Assembly (NCBI GenBank): GCA_015039465.1
Contig: MU130237.1
Coordinates: 248,001-312,000 of the forward strand
Direction: 5' to 3'
DNA from: Phlegmacium glaucopus
Taxonomy: Eukaryota; Basidiomycota; Agaricomycetes; Agaricales; Cortinariaceae
DNA: 64,000 bases
Position numbers and translations under genes: made by a program. The notes below the pieces were generated by a model. That model was not told where the DNA came from. It saw nothing but the letters and a program-made list of their open reading frames with translations, and searched no databases. Shown here one piece after another: positions 13,901 to 25,883 of this stretch; position 1 is the first letter of the stretch, and each line of letters starts with the position of its first letter.

Positions 13901-16843
13901 TGTCTCCTCGCCTCTCGCTCTAGCTGCTCCCATTGTCGCCCCATCCTCACCTGAAGAACCCATGCCAGCCATGTTACTTGACGATGCGGCGGCCGGACTG
14001 ACCCTCAAGACTCGCAAGTCGGCTCAAACATTATTGGAACCCAAGTTTGTGGTTACTCCACCGGCGTCACCCCTCGTCTCAGCCCGTGACGGCGTCTCCC
14101 TTACACGAGAACCTTCCACGAAACGTGGTCATCGTCGAAATTCTACTGCTAACCTTCTAACCAATGCATCACCTGTGGCGGGTCCGCTCTCTCCACGACA
14201 ATCATCGACTCAGCCCTTCTCACGCATGACGCCGACTTCCATCAAAGATTTTGATATCATCAAGCCGATCAGTAAAGGAGCATTTGGATCTGTCTTTCTT
14301 GCGAAGAAGAAGGCCACCGGCGACTATTTTGCCATCAAGGTCTTAAAGAAAGCTGACATGATTGCGAAAAATCAAATCACCAATGTCAAGGCCGAGCGTA
14401 TGATTCTGATGAAGCAGGCTGAGTCTCCCTTTGTTGCCAAACTTTTCTTCACCTTCCAGAGTAAAGAGAATTTGTATCTTGTGATGGAATATCTCAATGG
14501 CGGAGATTGTGCTGCTCTTATCAAGTCGCTTGGGAGTCTTCCTGAAGAATGGACAAAGAACTATATTGCGGAAGTTGTTCTTGGACTGGACTACTTACAT
14601 CAACGGGGTGTTGTTCACCGGTTTGTGACATTGTGCACAAATTATCCATCGTTTCACTAATTATAGATTAACAGTGATCTCAAGCCCGACAATTTGCTGA
14701 TTGACCAGCACGGTCATCTCAAGCTTACTGACTTTGGCTTAAGTAGAATTGGTTTACTCGGTCGTCAGACCCGCGAAGGTCAACTGGGCCGCCCTCTAAC
14801 AAGACACGGTTCACGGTCGCGGCCACCTTCAATGGACTCTGCTTACCTTTCTTCCCCTCTCATCTACCCTGACCCACTGAGTGGAGGTTCGTATTTTTCC
14901 CAAAGGACAAACGTGGTTCCTCGCATAGGAAATAGCCCTTATCTACCTCCTACAGATGATTACAGCGAGTCGAGCGGTTCTGAGTCTGTTTCTGCGCTTC
15001 ATCCACGCCGGAGTATGAAGCTTGCCGACAGCCCTCTTCAATCTTTTGCGACCGAGTTGACGACTGATCTCCGTTCTCACTCTACCTCTGGTGGAATCAC
15101 ACCGCCGGGCGAACAGAAGTTTGTTGGTACTCCTGATTATTTAGCCCCAGAAACTATTCTGGGCCTTCGAGGAGACGATGCGGCTGTCGATTGGGTAAGT
15201 TATCTGACTGTAATGTCGTTGGATTAAGAGACTGATTAATTGACCCATAGTGGGCTCTCGGGGTCATTACATACGAATTTTTGTACGGCATTCCTCCGTT
15301 CCATGCCGAAACGCCCGAGAAGGTTTTCGAAAATATTCTGTCGGGCCATATCGAATGGCATGAAGACTGGATAGAATTTTCACAAGAGGCCCGAGATTTT
15401 ATGAATAAATTGATGACGCTTGATCCAAATCAACGGCTCGGGTCTACTGGTGCGGAGGATGTTAAGGCACATCTATTCTTTGCTGGGATAGATTGGGACA
15501 AAGTTACCACCACTGAAGCCGCGTTCATCCCACAAGTGACGGATCCCGAATCCACAGATTACTTCGATCCTCGCGGAGCCATACCTCAGCTCTTCCAGGA
15601 CGACGATCCGGTTGCTCTACAGACGAAATCAATTCTGGATAGTCCCACTGGTACTAGCATGCCTCCACCTTCAATACCTGTTCCCGTTCCTGGCGGTAAC
15701 CAGGAGGGTTTACTTTCGGGCGGCAGTGATGACTTTGGTTCTTTTAGTTTCAAAAATTTGCCTGTCCTAAAGCAAGCAAACGATGATGTGATTCGCAAAC
15801 TCAGAACCGATCAAATGGCTCCTATTACCCATGCTCTGACTGAACCTGCAAATTTCCATCAACGAAAACGTAGTGTCTCACGCATCAAGAAGCCTCCCAG
15901 TGTTGTAACAAATATGGATCACAAGATCTTATCTGGAGGACCACCGTCACCGGCCACCTCGACATCTTCGATAGCTTCATCACCCTCACGATCCAGCATA
16001 CCTCCACCAACCCCAGGCACCGGAAATTCACATTCACGAAAACCTTCTGAGTACGGTGCCGTTGAAAGGTTTAAATTGAATCATATGGAAGGACTGGATC
16101 GACGAAATTCGATGCCTAGTCGGCTACGAACAGCATCTGTGTCAAGCGCAGGGGAAGGCTCCGGCTCTGAGACATGGCAATCAACAGGTTATGGCAGTCA
16201 ACAGGAGTCTAACACGCCTCCGTCCTCTATTCATTCTATTGACTTGAGGAAAGGCCCAGATCCTACTGATCGTGTTGTTACTTGTTTGCTCGCTGAAGAC
16301 AATCCTATCACTGCCAAAATAATCGAGACACTGTTAATCCGCCTGGGATGTCGTTGTGTGGTGGTCGCAGATGGTTCCGAGGCAATCAGTGTTGCCATGG
16401 GTGACATCAGTGAGTTATTTGTCCATACTTCATGAATTATTGGTTGAATCTCTTTCACAGAATTTGACTGTATCTTAATGGACCTTCAAATGCCAGTCCG
16501 TCAGTACACTCTTACGTTCCCTGTCTGCATTTTTTTAAAACTACTTTATAGTTGACGGCGAAGGGGCCGCACGATATATCAAGAGTACCAACAGCAAGAA
16601 CACCAATACCCCTATTATTGCTGTCAGCGCGTACAGTAGTACAGATCCCAACGAAACTAGCAATGTTTTTGCGGCTGCCCTCGCTAAGCCTTTGCAAAAG
16701 GCTGATCTCATAGGTAAGTTCGATTTTGGTCGTTCTTAAGGTGGGTACTGATGTAACTAGCCGTCATGCGCCAATTGGGTTTCAAAACTTCAACAATGCA
16801 AGGTGCAACATCGGCTCACCCGAAGGTGACTGCTGCCTCCTAA
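10983..16843 (+). CDS. RIM15: Rim15-type PAS/AGC kinase/response-receiver protein
   Basis: Rim15 (Greatwall family) kinases act under TOR and PKA control to start quiescence and nutrient-stress responses. Seven exons (10983-12553, 12605-14620, 14675-15194, 15251-16409, 16461-16499, 16552-16713, 16761-16843) give 1849 aa. In order: a long Ser-rich N-terminus; a PAS-like region near 510-590; a Cys2-His-Cys finger with [16 protein letters not shown] near 665; the kinase from about 1070 (AIKVLKK, RDLKPDN, then TDFGLSR); about 130 extra residues between DFG and the activation-loop end GTPDYLAPE, a hallmark of Rim15/Greatwall; and a C-terminal receiver domain ([14 protein letters not shown], phospho-acceptor Asp in CILMDLQMP, Lys in AALAKPLQ). 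All catalytic residues are present. The fifth exon has only 39 nt. Confidence 0.95.
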
Positions 16844-17258
16844 CAAATTTTGAGGATTCGTGATCCGCACACCCTATGTCTTACCATATCATTCTCCTAC
16901 CATTGTTGCTCTTCCATGTTTTCGTTCTGAACCTCATGCCCTCCCTCATTTTGATACACATTCCGCCAGCATTTCGCATTAACCATTGATCACATAGCAT
17001 TTATTCTCCAGCATCCTTTCCCCTCATTATCCTACGTTGTAAGCTATTTAGATATCGTGTCGTCAATACTTATCGTGAGCATGGGTTTTGCTTCGCTGAT
17101 TGTTCGCATACTTGACGATGACGATGGTACTGATGGATTGCTCAGTGACACTGCATCATGGTCACACATTGGACCAGATTCTTGACTCTTTGTAACTTAT
17201 AATTTAAGCGCCCAATCTAGCTGTCATAGGCTTTGAGGTTTTGAAAGAGTTGGCCTTA
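16844..17258. other. Region between RIM15 and the UIM gene
   Basis: About 415 bp, CT-rich in its first half. A short frame opens with ATG near 17080 and reads through LIVRILDDDDGTDGLLSD before a stop; it could be an upstream exon or uORF of the next gene, but I could not join it with confidence. Confidence 0.4.
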
Positions 17259-20033
17259 ATGGATCCTGCCAGTGAGACTGCTCGTAAGTCTTTAGTGACC
17301 AGGAACCACGAGGTGTTGATTTATTTTTGTAGGTACGTTGGCAAGGAACGACAGCGATGTGAACGTTGTAGCAATGGTTCCTGATTATCCCCTCAAACCG
17401 GCCGAAAGTCGAGATGAAATGGGTTCTCTCCAATTACATGCCCTAGACACACCTCAAACAATACACCGACCTGATCTCTTTTTCATGAACTCCACGCCTA
17501 GCATGACTGCAAGACACACGGCGAACTTGTCTCCTTCACCTCCAATCCCTCTATCCAACCAACTATATCCCTCTCACCAGCAGGCCTTTGTTCATTCGAC
17601 CTTCACCCCACCTCCAATATCAACGCCTCCCAATCTCTATCCTCACGACGTTCATCGTTATCGATCCATGTCAAGTTCTATATCTCCACCTCCCCTACCT
17701 CCAAAGCCAATCGTTTACCCCATCATAAATTCAAATTTCAGTCGCGAAGACTATCAAGTTAGCCGCTCCCCACCTCCACTACCTCCACCGCCACTGCCAC
17801 TGCCACTACTGCCACCAAAAGATGAAGTCATTGACACTTCGCCCACCGAAGACTCAGATGAACTTGCAATGGTGTTGGCGCTGTCACAATCTGAGTCCGT
17901 CCAGAAAAAGTTGCGCGAAGAACAATTAATGAATCAAGAAGCGGAAGACTTAGCAAGAGCTCTTTCGGCGTCTCTGTTGCCAAGTGAAAGCAACTTTCCG
18001 TCTGCTGGTAACCCAACAAATGAAACACCTGAAATGAATGCACTAGATATACAATCGCCTCTTTCCCATACGCCTCTAGCATCATCTTCCAACGGTTTAC
18101 CAAGTGTTATGCCTGGCGTACCTAGCGAAGAGCCTTCAGGCTCATCTGTACCGTATAATGCTTACGCAGAATTTGGGCGCTATGACAAATGGGCGATTCC
18201 GAATCGCCTTGGGAAACAACAGGAGGAGTCTCTGAAGATTGAGGCTCAACCGAATGTGGTACGCGGTGAGAGCCCCAGCGTCTCGAGCGTTTCTTTATTG
18301 CCCTACGATGCGCCTACATCCCCAAAGCTAGCAGCGAAGAGATCCAGCATCTCCAGTGTCTCTTCGTTACCGTACAGTATGCCTGAGCGACGGTCGAGCG
18401 AACTTCCCAAATACTCACATATAGATGGCGACAAGTCTTTCCCGCAAGAAACTTCTGGGAAACTTCTGGTTGGAGGTGCTGATCTGTCGTCCGATTTAGT
18501 CCCCCCCGGAACTGTCTTGGAGTTCGACGATGCGGCTTACGCTCGTCAGCTTGCGGCTGAAGGAGAAAAACCTTCGAAACAACCATTACAAAGTGAAGGG
18601 AGTAAACAGGATTATTTTGTTGGCCATGCGAAACCATCTTCTACCTCCTATGGAAAGCGTCCACAAGGTAGAGCCATGTCACACGAGGAACTCTACGGTC
18701 GTCAATATCCTCAGGATGCTCAGGCTTCATTCGCCACTGCATCTACATCGGTGCCTACATCCAGTTCCTTGGTGCAAGGCATTCATAATCCTCCAGCTCC
18801 AGATTATGGTTTTCCATCAATTGGAAGAGCCAGTTCGTACCAAGCTGATTTTCAGGCAAAAGTTGCGGAAAACCGGAACTTGTCAACACAATTTACACCT
18901 GTGGTATACCCGTCCCTGGGAAGTCGTCGTGGATCCGCATCTGATACTCAGTCTGAAATGACTAACAACTCTTCGCCCCTCCCTCCACAGACCGATAGAC
19001 CACACCCACGTTTGGATATGCCGCATGCTCGTCGGCCCTCGCAGAGTCTACCTCCCCAACCAATTGCTCCTACATCGGCCACTACATTGAATAAAAATAC
19101 CCTCCCATCTACTGGCGTTCTGAATATCAACCACTTTGTCGACCTTGATCTTCTACGCGGCGTTTGTATGTTTTCTTATTATATAAATTGTCTATACTTC
19201 TTTTAATGTCCTTCGTCGCAGCTATTGGATTCAAAAGTCCAACGATGTCAGTGCGATTGCTACAAATGCAAGACCCAATGCCAAATATTATCTCGCTTCC
19301 ATATACACGATGCCCTCCATTACACCTACAGGCGCCGGACTGGCGACACCTACTCAGACTCATGGCTCGACTCAGTGGTACAAGGATGGAGCCTACTGTC
19401 GAAGCAATGGCCGTGTCAAAAGCGGAACTGAAACTGCGCACGGTCGTCCAGTTTGTCAAGGTAAAGGTCATCTTGCTGTCACTACTAATCACGATCTTAT
19501 CTATTGCATAGCCCCATCCTAGTGTCGACGATTGGCGCTCAGTCTTGTGGTTCACAATTGACCAGCCAGTTCCACCTTCGGTTCCTAGTGCATCACGATA
19601 CACTTCTGGAAACCCTAATTTACTCCCATGGTCTTACACTCTATCTCCAATCCCAGTATTACTGCGCGACGCTTGCGATACCAACATGTCCAAAATATTC
19701 GCTATTCCTGCCACCGATACTATTCCATTACCCACCCTACCCATCACGTTCCCTAACTTGGCTCTGTACCTTCAGGCCGCATTGGATACTTCAAGGCAGC
19801 ATTTAAGCGATAACCCGAATGGTCTTGGCAAACTAGCCAAAATGGTACAAATGTGCTATCCCAGTATCGACGAAGGCCATTCAGAATACGACATACCAGA
19901 GCGAACAAGAGTTAGTCATTTGTTTAAGCGTGTTATTGGACGCGGTAACAAGGACAAGAAGAAAGCGAAAGGGACGAACAACGAAGATACCTATCAACTG
20001 GTTACGCCATTTGTACCAGAAGAATGGGGCTGA
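17259..20033 (+). CDS. Unknown protein with two UIM-like motifs and a conserved C-terminal domain
   Basis: Four exons (17259-17283, 17333-19165, 19222-19460, 19512-20033) give 872 aa. The N-terminal two thirds are disordered and Pro/Ser-rich, with a poly-proline block near 17770-17816. Two ubiquitin-interacting-motif-like helices follow: DELAMVLALSQSES and EDLARALSASLLPSE. Both have the acidic start, the central Ala and the Ser of the UIM consensus, so ubiquitin binding is a reasonable inference. A globular C-terminal part holds PDWRHLLRLMARLSGTRMEP, a VVQFVK strand and DWRSVLWFTIDQPVP; I do not recognise its family. A basic segment VIGRGNKDKKKAKG precedes the end. The first coding exon has 25 nt, and an upstream exon cannot be excluded because the frame stays open to 17207. 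Confidence 0.72.
17770..17816 (+). repeat. Poly-proline-coding CCA/CCT/CTG repeat
   Basis: A degenerate triplet run inside the UIM gene encodes alternating Pro and Leu (PPPLPPPPLPLPLLPP). It could serve as an SH3/WW or profilin ligand; that is inference. Confidence 0.7.
18262..18390 (+). repeat. Imperfect internal duplication in the UIM protein
   Basis: Two segments of about 13 residues, SVSSVSLLPYDAP and SISSVSSLPYSMP, lie about 30 residues apart in the disordered part of the UIM protein. They look like a short linear motif present twice. Confidence 0.55.
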
Positions 20034-20576
20034 TCTTTCTATTTCATGGTTGCCTATCAATTTCACTGCTCTGTCTTGGGTTTTTTTTTGTCGTATATAT
20101 GCGGGGAGTTTTATTTGGTGTGCTAAATTATACAGTTCTTCTTGATGTTACATCATTTAACTACTTATGTCTACTGCAAAGTGCCTGTGTGGCAGCATAT
20201 ATATGCATATTCAATGACCTACTACTTACCTGGAACTTGTACCAACACTGTGTTCAGACGGTTCTTGTATTTCACCCTCTTGACTCACAAGTCACACCAG
20301 TGTGGCGTAGTCTCCTATCTGTAACTGTACTCAACTCAGTATACCCAAGAACTTCTCCAAATCCAGGACTTCTTGATACCTTCTAGTTGGCGAATCTGCT
20401 CGAAGAGGAACTCCTGGCGCTACTTCACATCTAATCCGGTTCAGGATCTTTAGAGGGACAAAAATAACCTTCAAAGAAGTTCTTCTATCACCCACCTCCA
20501 TGCGATGCTGGCTTGGCTGGGTTGTTAACCCGAGACTCGGAACTGTCTGCCTTGTTCTGCCTTACTCGTAGTACCA
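20034..20576. other. Intergenic region upstream of the MFS transporter
   Basis: About 540 bp with no supported gene. It holds the 3' flank of the UIM gene and the promoter side of the transporter; open frames here are short and without similarity that I recognise. Confidence 0.55.
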
Positions 20577-23136
20577 ATGGGTGGTTCAGAACTCCAGTCT
20601 TCAAGAGATAACAATGTCATACCATCTGAGCCAGAAATTCACTCTGCGACGTTTATGGCAGAGGTTGACTCACTTAGGCTGACTTTGCGGGGTAGAAATT
20701 TGACGATAGCCATCGCTTTCGTCACTGGAGCTGGATTCACACTCTTTGGGTGCGACTTTACAAAGGTCTTCATTTTCACCAAGTCCTAACTTCTACGTAT
20801 GACATTCCAGGTACGACCAAGGTGTGATGTCCTCGCTTTTGACTGCAAAGCAGGTCCGTGGATTCCTTATCATCTCTGAGTCCGATCAAATTATCAGATT
20901 GGACTTCTAGTTCGACAAGACATTCCCCGAGGTAGTCGTCGACAACGCTCATAGAAACCATGCGACCTTGCAAAGTCTCCTGGTCGCAATCTACGTTAGA
21001 CTTCTTTTAGGTACTCTGGACTACCTTTATTCAACTTTTTTCACCACAGGAAATTGGCTGTTTGATTGGCGCTTTGTCTAATCTCTGGATTGGAGATAGG
21101 CTGGGTCGACGTCGAACCATCGTCTTGGGTGGTGTCATCATGATAATCGGCGCTATCCTTCAAGCTGCCTCGTTCAGATATTCGCAGATGCTTGTAGCCC
21201 GTGTCATTACCGGCCTTGGAAACGGCCTTAATGTATGGCTCATCTTTTACTGAGAGGGATAACATCATCCTTAAATAACTTGCTAGACATCCACCGTGCC
21301 ATCATACCACGCCGAATGTTCGCCAGCAACTCGAAGGGGCAGTTTGATCATGATTGAGGGAAGCCTCATTACATTTGGTATCACGGTTTCGTAAGTCGTG
21401 GCCTTCACTTCAAAGTTGAAGTGAATACTTATATTTGACACCTTGGTTAGTTATGCAAGTAGCATTCGTGCATTCAAATCCCAACCATCATACTAATGAA
21501 TGCGCATCATGACAGTGGATCGACTTTGCATTGTATATTTTCTGCTTTATTGCACTATGCGTCAAATAGCTTTTTATCACCAGGTTCTGGACCAAAAACT
21601 CTTCTGCCCAATGGAGGACGCCTGTTGCTCTGCAAATTGTTTTCGCACTCATAATGATCATAGCCATTGGCTTCGTGCGTTTACTAGTTTATCTGTGCTG
21701 GGTGCTGCTGAGTAACACATGCCTTTTGATAAACATTTTTAGCTCCCTGAATCTCCCAGATGGTAAGTTTTCCCTGCTCATCCTCAATGTTTCTATTGAA
21801 GTTTTCTATCAGGCTTCTTAAGGCAAATCGTCCTGCAGAAGCCATGGCCGTGGTATCTGCTATAGAAGATAAACCGCCTTCGGATGGAAACGTCCAAAGG
21901 ACATTTCATGCTATCAAGGAGGCCGTATTGATCGAAGAATTAGGTCCAGATCGATATGGTGTGGCACAGAAAGCCTCTCTTCGTGAACTATTTACAGGAG
22001 GGCGAGGTCAAAATTTCCGTAGAGTCTTTCTTGGTGTCGCTATCCAGTGCTTTCAGCAGGTGAATTTACTTGTCCTCTCTACCATTGCAGAAAAATGATT
22101 CCTGCAGATCACCGGCATCAATATCATCACATACTACGCTGTGAGTGGGACATGTACCATCTGTTGCACTTCGTTCGAAAATTCTCTCAAATGCAGACCC
22201 TTTTATTCGAGCGCCTACAAATTTCGGATACCAAATCTCGCATCATAGCTGCGTGTAACGCCACGGAGTACTTCATTGCGTCATTCCTCGCCATATTCTT
22301 GATAGAGAGGGTTGGCCGGCGCAAGTTGATGTTCTTTGGATCGGCAGGGCAAACCGTTACCATGGTCCTTCTCGCTGTGTTGGGTAGTATCAACAACTCG
22401 GCAGCGCGGGTAATAAGTGCAGTTCTTCTCTTCGTATTTAACTCTTTCTTTGCTGTCGGATGGCTTGGGATGACTTGGCTATATGTAAGTTTGCAAGATG
22501 TCAGCTTCTGGTCCACCTGATTCCGTGATGCAAAGCCTGCTGAAATTGTTGGACTACGAATGCGAGGACCTGCTAACGCGCTGTCCACGGTGCGTTAATG
22601 GCTTAATGGTTAGTATAGTGTTAGATGGTGAACTTCATGCCTGACAGGCGAGTAACTGGATGTTCAACTTTTTGGTCGTTATGATCACTGGTCCAGCGTT
22701 TGAAAATATTTCGTGGAAGACATATATTAGTGTGTCCATTTGGCAATTCCATAGATCAACCCTGATCGATATATCACCTCATATTATAGTTTTCGCCTGC
22801 CTGAACGCCGCCATCATCCCCGCTGTTTACATGTTCTTCCCGGGTAAATTACCTATTTCTCTGCTTGAGGGACGTGCTTATCAGCCCCCTTCCGTTTCCA
22901 GAGACAGCTGGGCGCTCATTAGAAGGCACGTAAACATGTCTCAATGTCCATTTGTGCATGAAGTTCACTGTATTTATTCAGACATGGATGTCATTTTCGC
23001 GCTTGCATATAACGAAGGTGTTTCTCCGGTTGGAGTTTCTCTTCGAAAGGACATACCGCTAGCGGGTTCTGTTGAAGCAAATAGGATTCTTGGTTTAGAC
23101 GAATCCTCGTGCGGCAACGGGGAGAAAGATAATTAA
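20577..23136 (+). CDS. MFS sugar transporter (sugar porter family)
   Basis: This is a plasma-membrane sugar/H+ symporter of the 12-helix major facilitator superfamily. Seventeen exons join to 551 aa: 20577-20749, 20811-20853, 20911-20994, 21050-21232, 21287-21390, 21451-21454, 21516-21532, 21584-21674, 21743-21762, 21813-22059, 22108-22140, 22197-22484, 22536-22589, 22648-22729, 22790-22843, 22902-22925 and 22982-23136. Family signatures are all present: FGYDQGVM, DRLGRRRTIVLGG, PESPRW, ITGINIITYYA, ERVGRRKLMF, PAEIVGLRMRG and PETAGRSLEDMD. Two introns use GC donors (21455 and 22926). Exon 6 has only 4 nt and supplies the Ser-Tyr of the SYWIDF stretch. The actual sugar cannot be told from sequence. 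Confidence 0.92.
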
Positions 23137-23236
23137 TAAATAAAAACACTAGGTACAATATTGAAGCTTCTTGTCTGCAATGCCGGAAAGGATATTATAA
23201 GATTCGTTTGGCAAGGACGGACGTGTGGAAGGTGTG

Positions 23237-24032
23237 TCAAGATTGGATCGTAACCCTGGAACGACGCGTTTTGTCTCGTTCTAGTTGGGTCATAGCAAGA
23301 CGGTTTGCTTGCCCGTAGTTGTTGGGCGGAAATTCTGGCCGCTTTATTGGACCAAAGCGACTAGGTGGCCAAATAACCATAACCAACCTTGAATCAAGGA
23401 GTGCTTGAGAGACCTTGCAAAAAAAATGTTAATAGGATAGTTGGCAAGAAGGGAAGAATCGATTAGATACCGGTCCAAAACGGTTGCTGTCATCGCTGAA
23501 GAAAGGTTCATCACCTACGCCACTCTTGAATTATGAGAGGACTCTTGTAAAGAAAAACGTGGGGCATTCAAACCTTCAACCCATACATGCCCTGGTGGCA
23601 CGACAATTTCCTGGTCCGGATATGGTGGTAGAGTTTTGACAACATCTCCTTCAAGGGCCAAGATCCTCTTGACGAGCATTCTATTCGGATTTTCCGGGGA
23701 GCTTTTATGCTGTTCAAACCGAAAAATAATAATAAACAGAATAATGGAAGAACTGACCGAAAGGCAACGATATCATCACGCCTACATCGTCTCAACGTAT
23801 GAACCGCAAAACGATCAAATATTGCAAGGTCTCTCCAAGTGGAAGTATCAGGATTGAGGGTCGGCTTGCTAGGACATCCTGGATTGAAGGATACGCAAGA
23901 AATAGAAGAACTGTAACTCCTCACCTGCATACTTGGTCCAGATATAACTTTGATATTATAGATGTTATGAGAGAGAAAGATACCGGTGGGCAGCCAGTAT
24001 ATTATTGACCAAGATCGTTTCCAAAAGCCCAT
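23237..24032 (-). CDS. IMP2: Mitochondrial inner membrane protease subunit 2
   Basis: This is a type I signal-peptidase-like serine protease (S26) that matures proteins sorted to the intermembrane space. Exons 24032-23925, 23864-23758, 23701-23574, 23514-23471 and 23413-23237 give 187 aa, the usual length. The catalytic Ser34 lies in SGPSMQPTLNPD and the general-base Lys83 in MLVKRILALEGD. Box E reads VWVEGDEPFFSDDSNRFGPV. One hydrophobic segment precedes the active-site Ser. The Asn-Arg-Phe-Gly-Pro pattern favours IMP2 over IMP1. It is convergent with the sugar transporter (100 bp between stops). Confidence 0.9.
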
Positions 24033-24353
24033 GGAACTAGGAGAAGCCAGGAATGACAAGAAGCTGAAAAAGTTCCTGAGTTTTTTTTAGGTCAGAATCA
24101 TAGTTTACATCAAGGCGCGTAGTTCACGGAATTCAAGGGCTCAAATCATTAGACAAAATAGTTATGGTTTAATTGGTTGTGAGCTGGGTACTTTAGACTA
24201 CATGTAGCAATGTCAACTCGGACTACTACTAGTATAAGTGAACTAATAACTGAAGACAGATAATTATAAGGTTAGCAATACAGTATCTATAAAAGTATGA
24301 CTGAGAGGTATGTTTATTCAAACCCAAAGCAGTGAGTGAACTGGACACGAGGT
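24033..24353. other. Spacer between IMP2 and the minus-strand RNR gene
   Basis: About 320 bp of AT-rich sequence serving as IMP2 promoter and RNR 3' flank. No gene seen. Confidence 0.55.
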
Positions 24354-25675
24354 TTAGAAATCCTCTGTCATGGTGCTGCAAGTGATTCTGGCGTCAGCAT
24401 TTTGGTAACTTTCATAGAGCTGGTGACATACAAAATTTTGTTAGATGGCTGGTTAGATTTTGTATGAGATATGGTAGAATGATCAAAATTGGCTCTTGAG
24501 TAGTCGGAAACACGCTTCTCGAAAAAATTAGTTTTGCCTTGTAGTGAGATCATGTCCATGAAGTCGAAAGGGTTTGTAGCATCATAATATTTGTCGTTTC
24601 CGAGGGACATCAGAAGTCGATCGGCGACGAACTCAATATACTGACACATGAGTTGACAGTTCATCCCAATTAGATTTACTGGGAGAGCTTCTGAAAGTAA
24701 GTATTAAGTTAAAGTTGATTAACTCGAGAGATAGATAAGAATACCGGTCAAAAACTCCTTTTCGATCTCGACTGCTTCACTTATTATGCGAAGGACCGTC
24801 TGAGGGTGGGGTCTACGCCGTAGATGAAAAAACAGGAGGCACGCGAAATCCGTATGCATGCCCTCATCTCGACAGATAAGTTCATTGGAAAAAGTTAAGC
24901 CAGGCATTAGTCCTCTCTTCTTGATCCAGAAAATAGCAGCAAAAGAACCGGAGAAGAAAATTCCTTCTACGGCTGCAAATGCGACCAGCCGCTCTGCAAA
25001 GGTTGAGCGAGTGTCCGAAACCCAACGAAGAGCCCATTCTGCTTTCCGTTTGATACACGGTATGGTTTCAATTGCGTCAAAAAGATGATGCCTTTCGTCA
25101 GGATCTCTGATGTAGGTATCAATGAGAAGTGAATATGTTTCAGAATGAACGTTTTCGATCATGATCTGGAAACCATAAAAGCAGCGAGCTTCAGCGACTT
25201 GGACGTCGTTGGAGAAACGTTCAATTAAGTTTTCGTTGACTATGCCATCAGAGGCCGCGAAGAATGCGAGGACATGAGCAATGAAATGTCGTTCGCCATG
25301 GGTCAGTCGCATCCAATCCCAATGATCATGAGACAAATCAATTTCTTCAGCGGTCCAGAAAGAAGCTTGAGCTCTCTTGTAGAATCTCCAAATCTTGGGT
25401 ATATGTCAGCCAATGTGGATTGCTCGGGTGAAAATTGATGGGCCAACCTCCTGATATTGGATAGGAAAGAGGACGAAACGACGACGGGAATCTTTCAATA
25501 AAGGTTCTTCACCTATTAAACTCAAATGATGATGAATTTTGTGCAACTTGATGGCGATACATCACAAACATTCGGGAAGGTCAACTTCGCCAACATAGAG
25601 ACTTCTAAATTCATCGAAGTTACTGTCATGAGAATCAAGTTCTTTTGTCTGCTTTCCAGTAAGCCCAGAGACCAT
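24354..25675 (-). CDS. Ribonucleotide reductase small subunit, second paralogue
   Basis: The R2 subunit carries the di-iron tyrosyl radical used to make deoxyribonucleotides. Exons 25675-25570, 25512-25448, 25393-24745, 24690-24432 and 24375-24354 give 366 aa. The radical Tyr lies in EARCFYGFQ. The iron ligands are visible: Asp in FWTAEEIDL, Glu and His in IENVHSE, Glu in FAAVEGIFF, and Glu and His in RDEGMHTDF. The last 22-nt exon adds the C-terminal peptide FTMTEDF, which matches the eukaryotic R1-binding tail. It therefore looks catalytically complete, unlike yeast Rnr4. The N-terminus is about 40 residues shorter than in the neighbouring copy. Codon use is AT-richer than in that copy, which suggests weaker or conditional expression (inference). 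Confidence 0.93.
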
Positions 25676-25883
25676 CGAACGAATGAGTCGAGTGAAAGAA
25701 TGACTCAAAAAAATTGTCACGAAAAAATCACGTGGTACGCGACACTAATTAGTAAACAAGTCTAAATAACGCGAACTCGTTGATGTCCCAACAAACCAAA
25801 TACAACCACATTCAGGTGGCCTTAAAAAGTCACAATTTATGTTCATTTTCTCTACGCGCGACCCTCATTACAATTCAATTCAA
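25676..25883. promoter_or_regulatory. Shared bidirectional RNR promoter with three ACGCG cores
   Basis: These 208 bp separate the start codons of two divergent RNR small-subunit genes. The core ACGCG of the MluI cell-cycle box, bound by MBF-type factors that drive S-phase genes in fungi, occurs at about 25737-25741, 25769-25773 and 25854-25858. Two copies are ACGCGA and one is ACGCGC. RNR genes are known MBF targets in yeasts; that these sites work here is inference. Confidence 0.6.

Noticed and set aside
18530..18961. 143-codon alternative frame in the UIM gene
   Set aside because: Overlaps the long main frame (17333-19165); no motif, and composition is that of a shifted frame.
19225..19522. 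Two alternative frames in the third exon of the UIM gene
   Set aside because: Only the frame beginning after 19222 connects in phase with both neighbouring exons and reads into the VVQFVK strand.
21470..21500. TTCAAATCCC resembling a tRNA T-loop
   Set aside because: No matching acceptor, D or anticodon arms; it lies inside an intron of the transporter.
22187..22588. 133-codon minus-strand frame
   Set aside because: Antisense of the sugar transporter exons with clear membrane helices on the plus strand.
24858..25088. Plus-strand frames opposite the RNR genes
   Set aside because: They mirror the conserved R2 core; a similar antisense frame opposite the second paralogue follows from sequence similarity, not from a gene.
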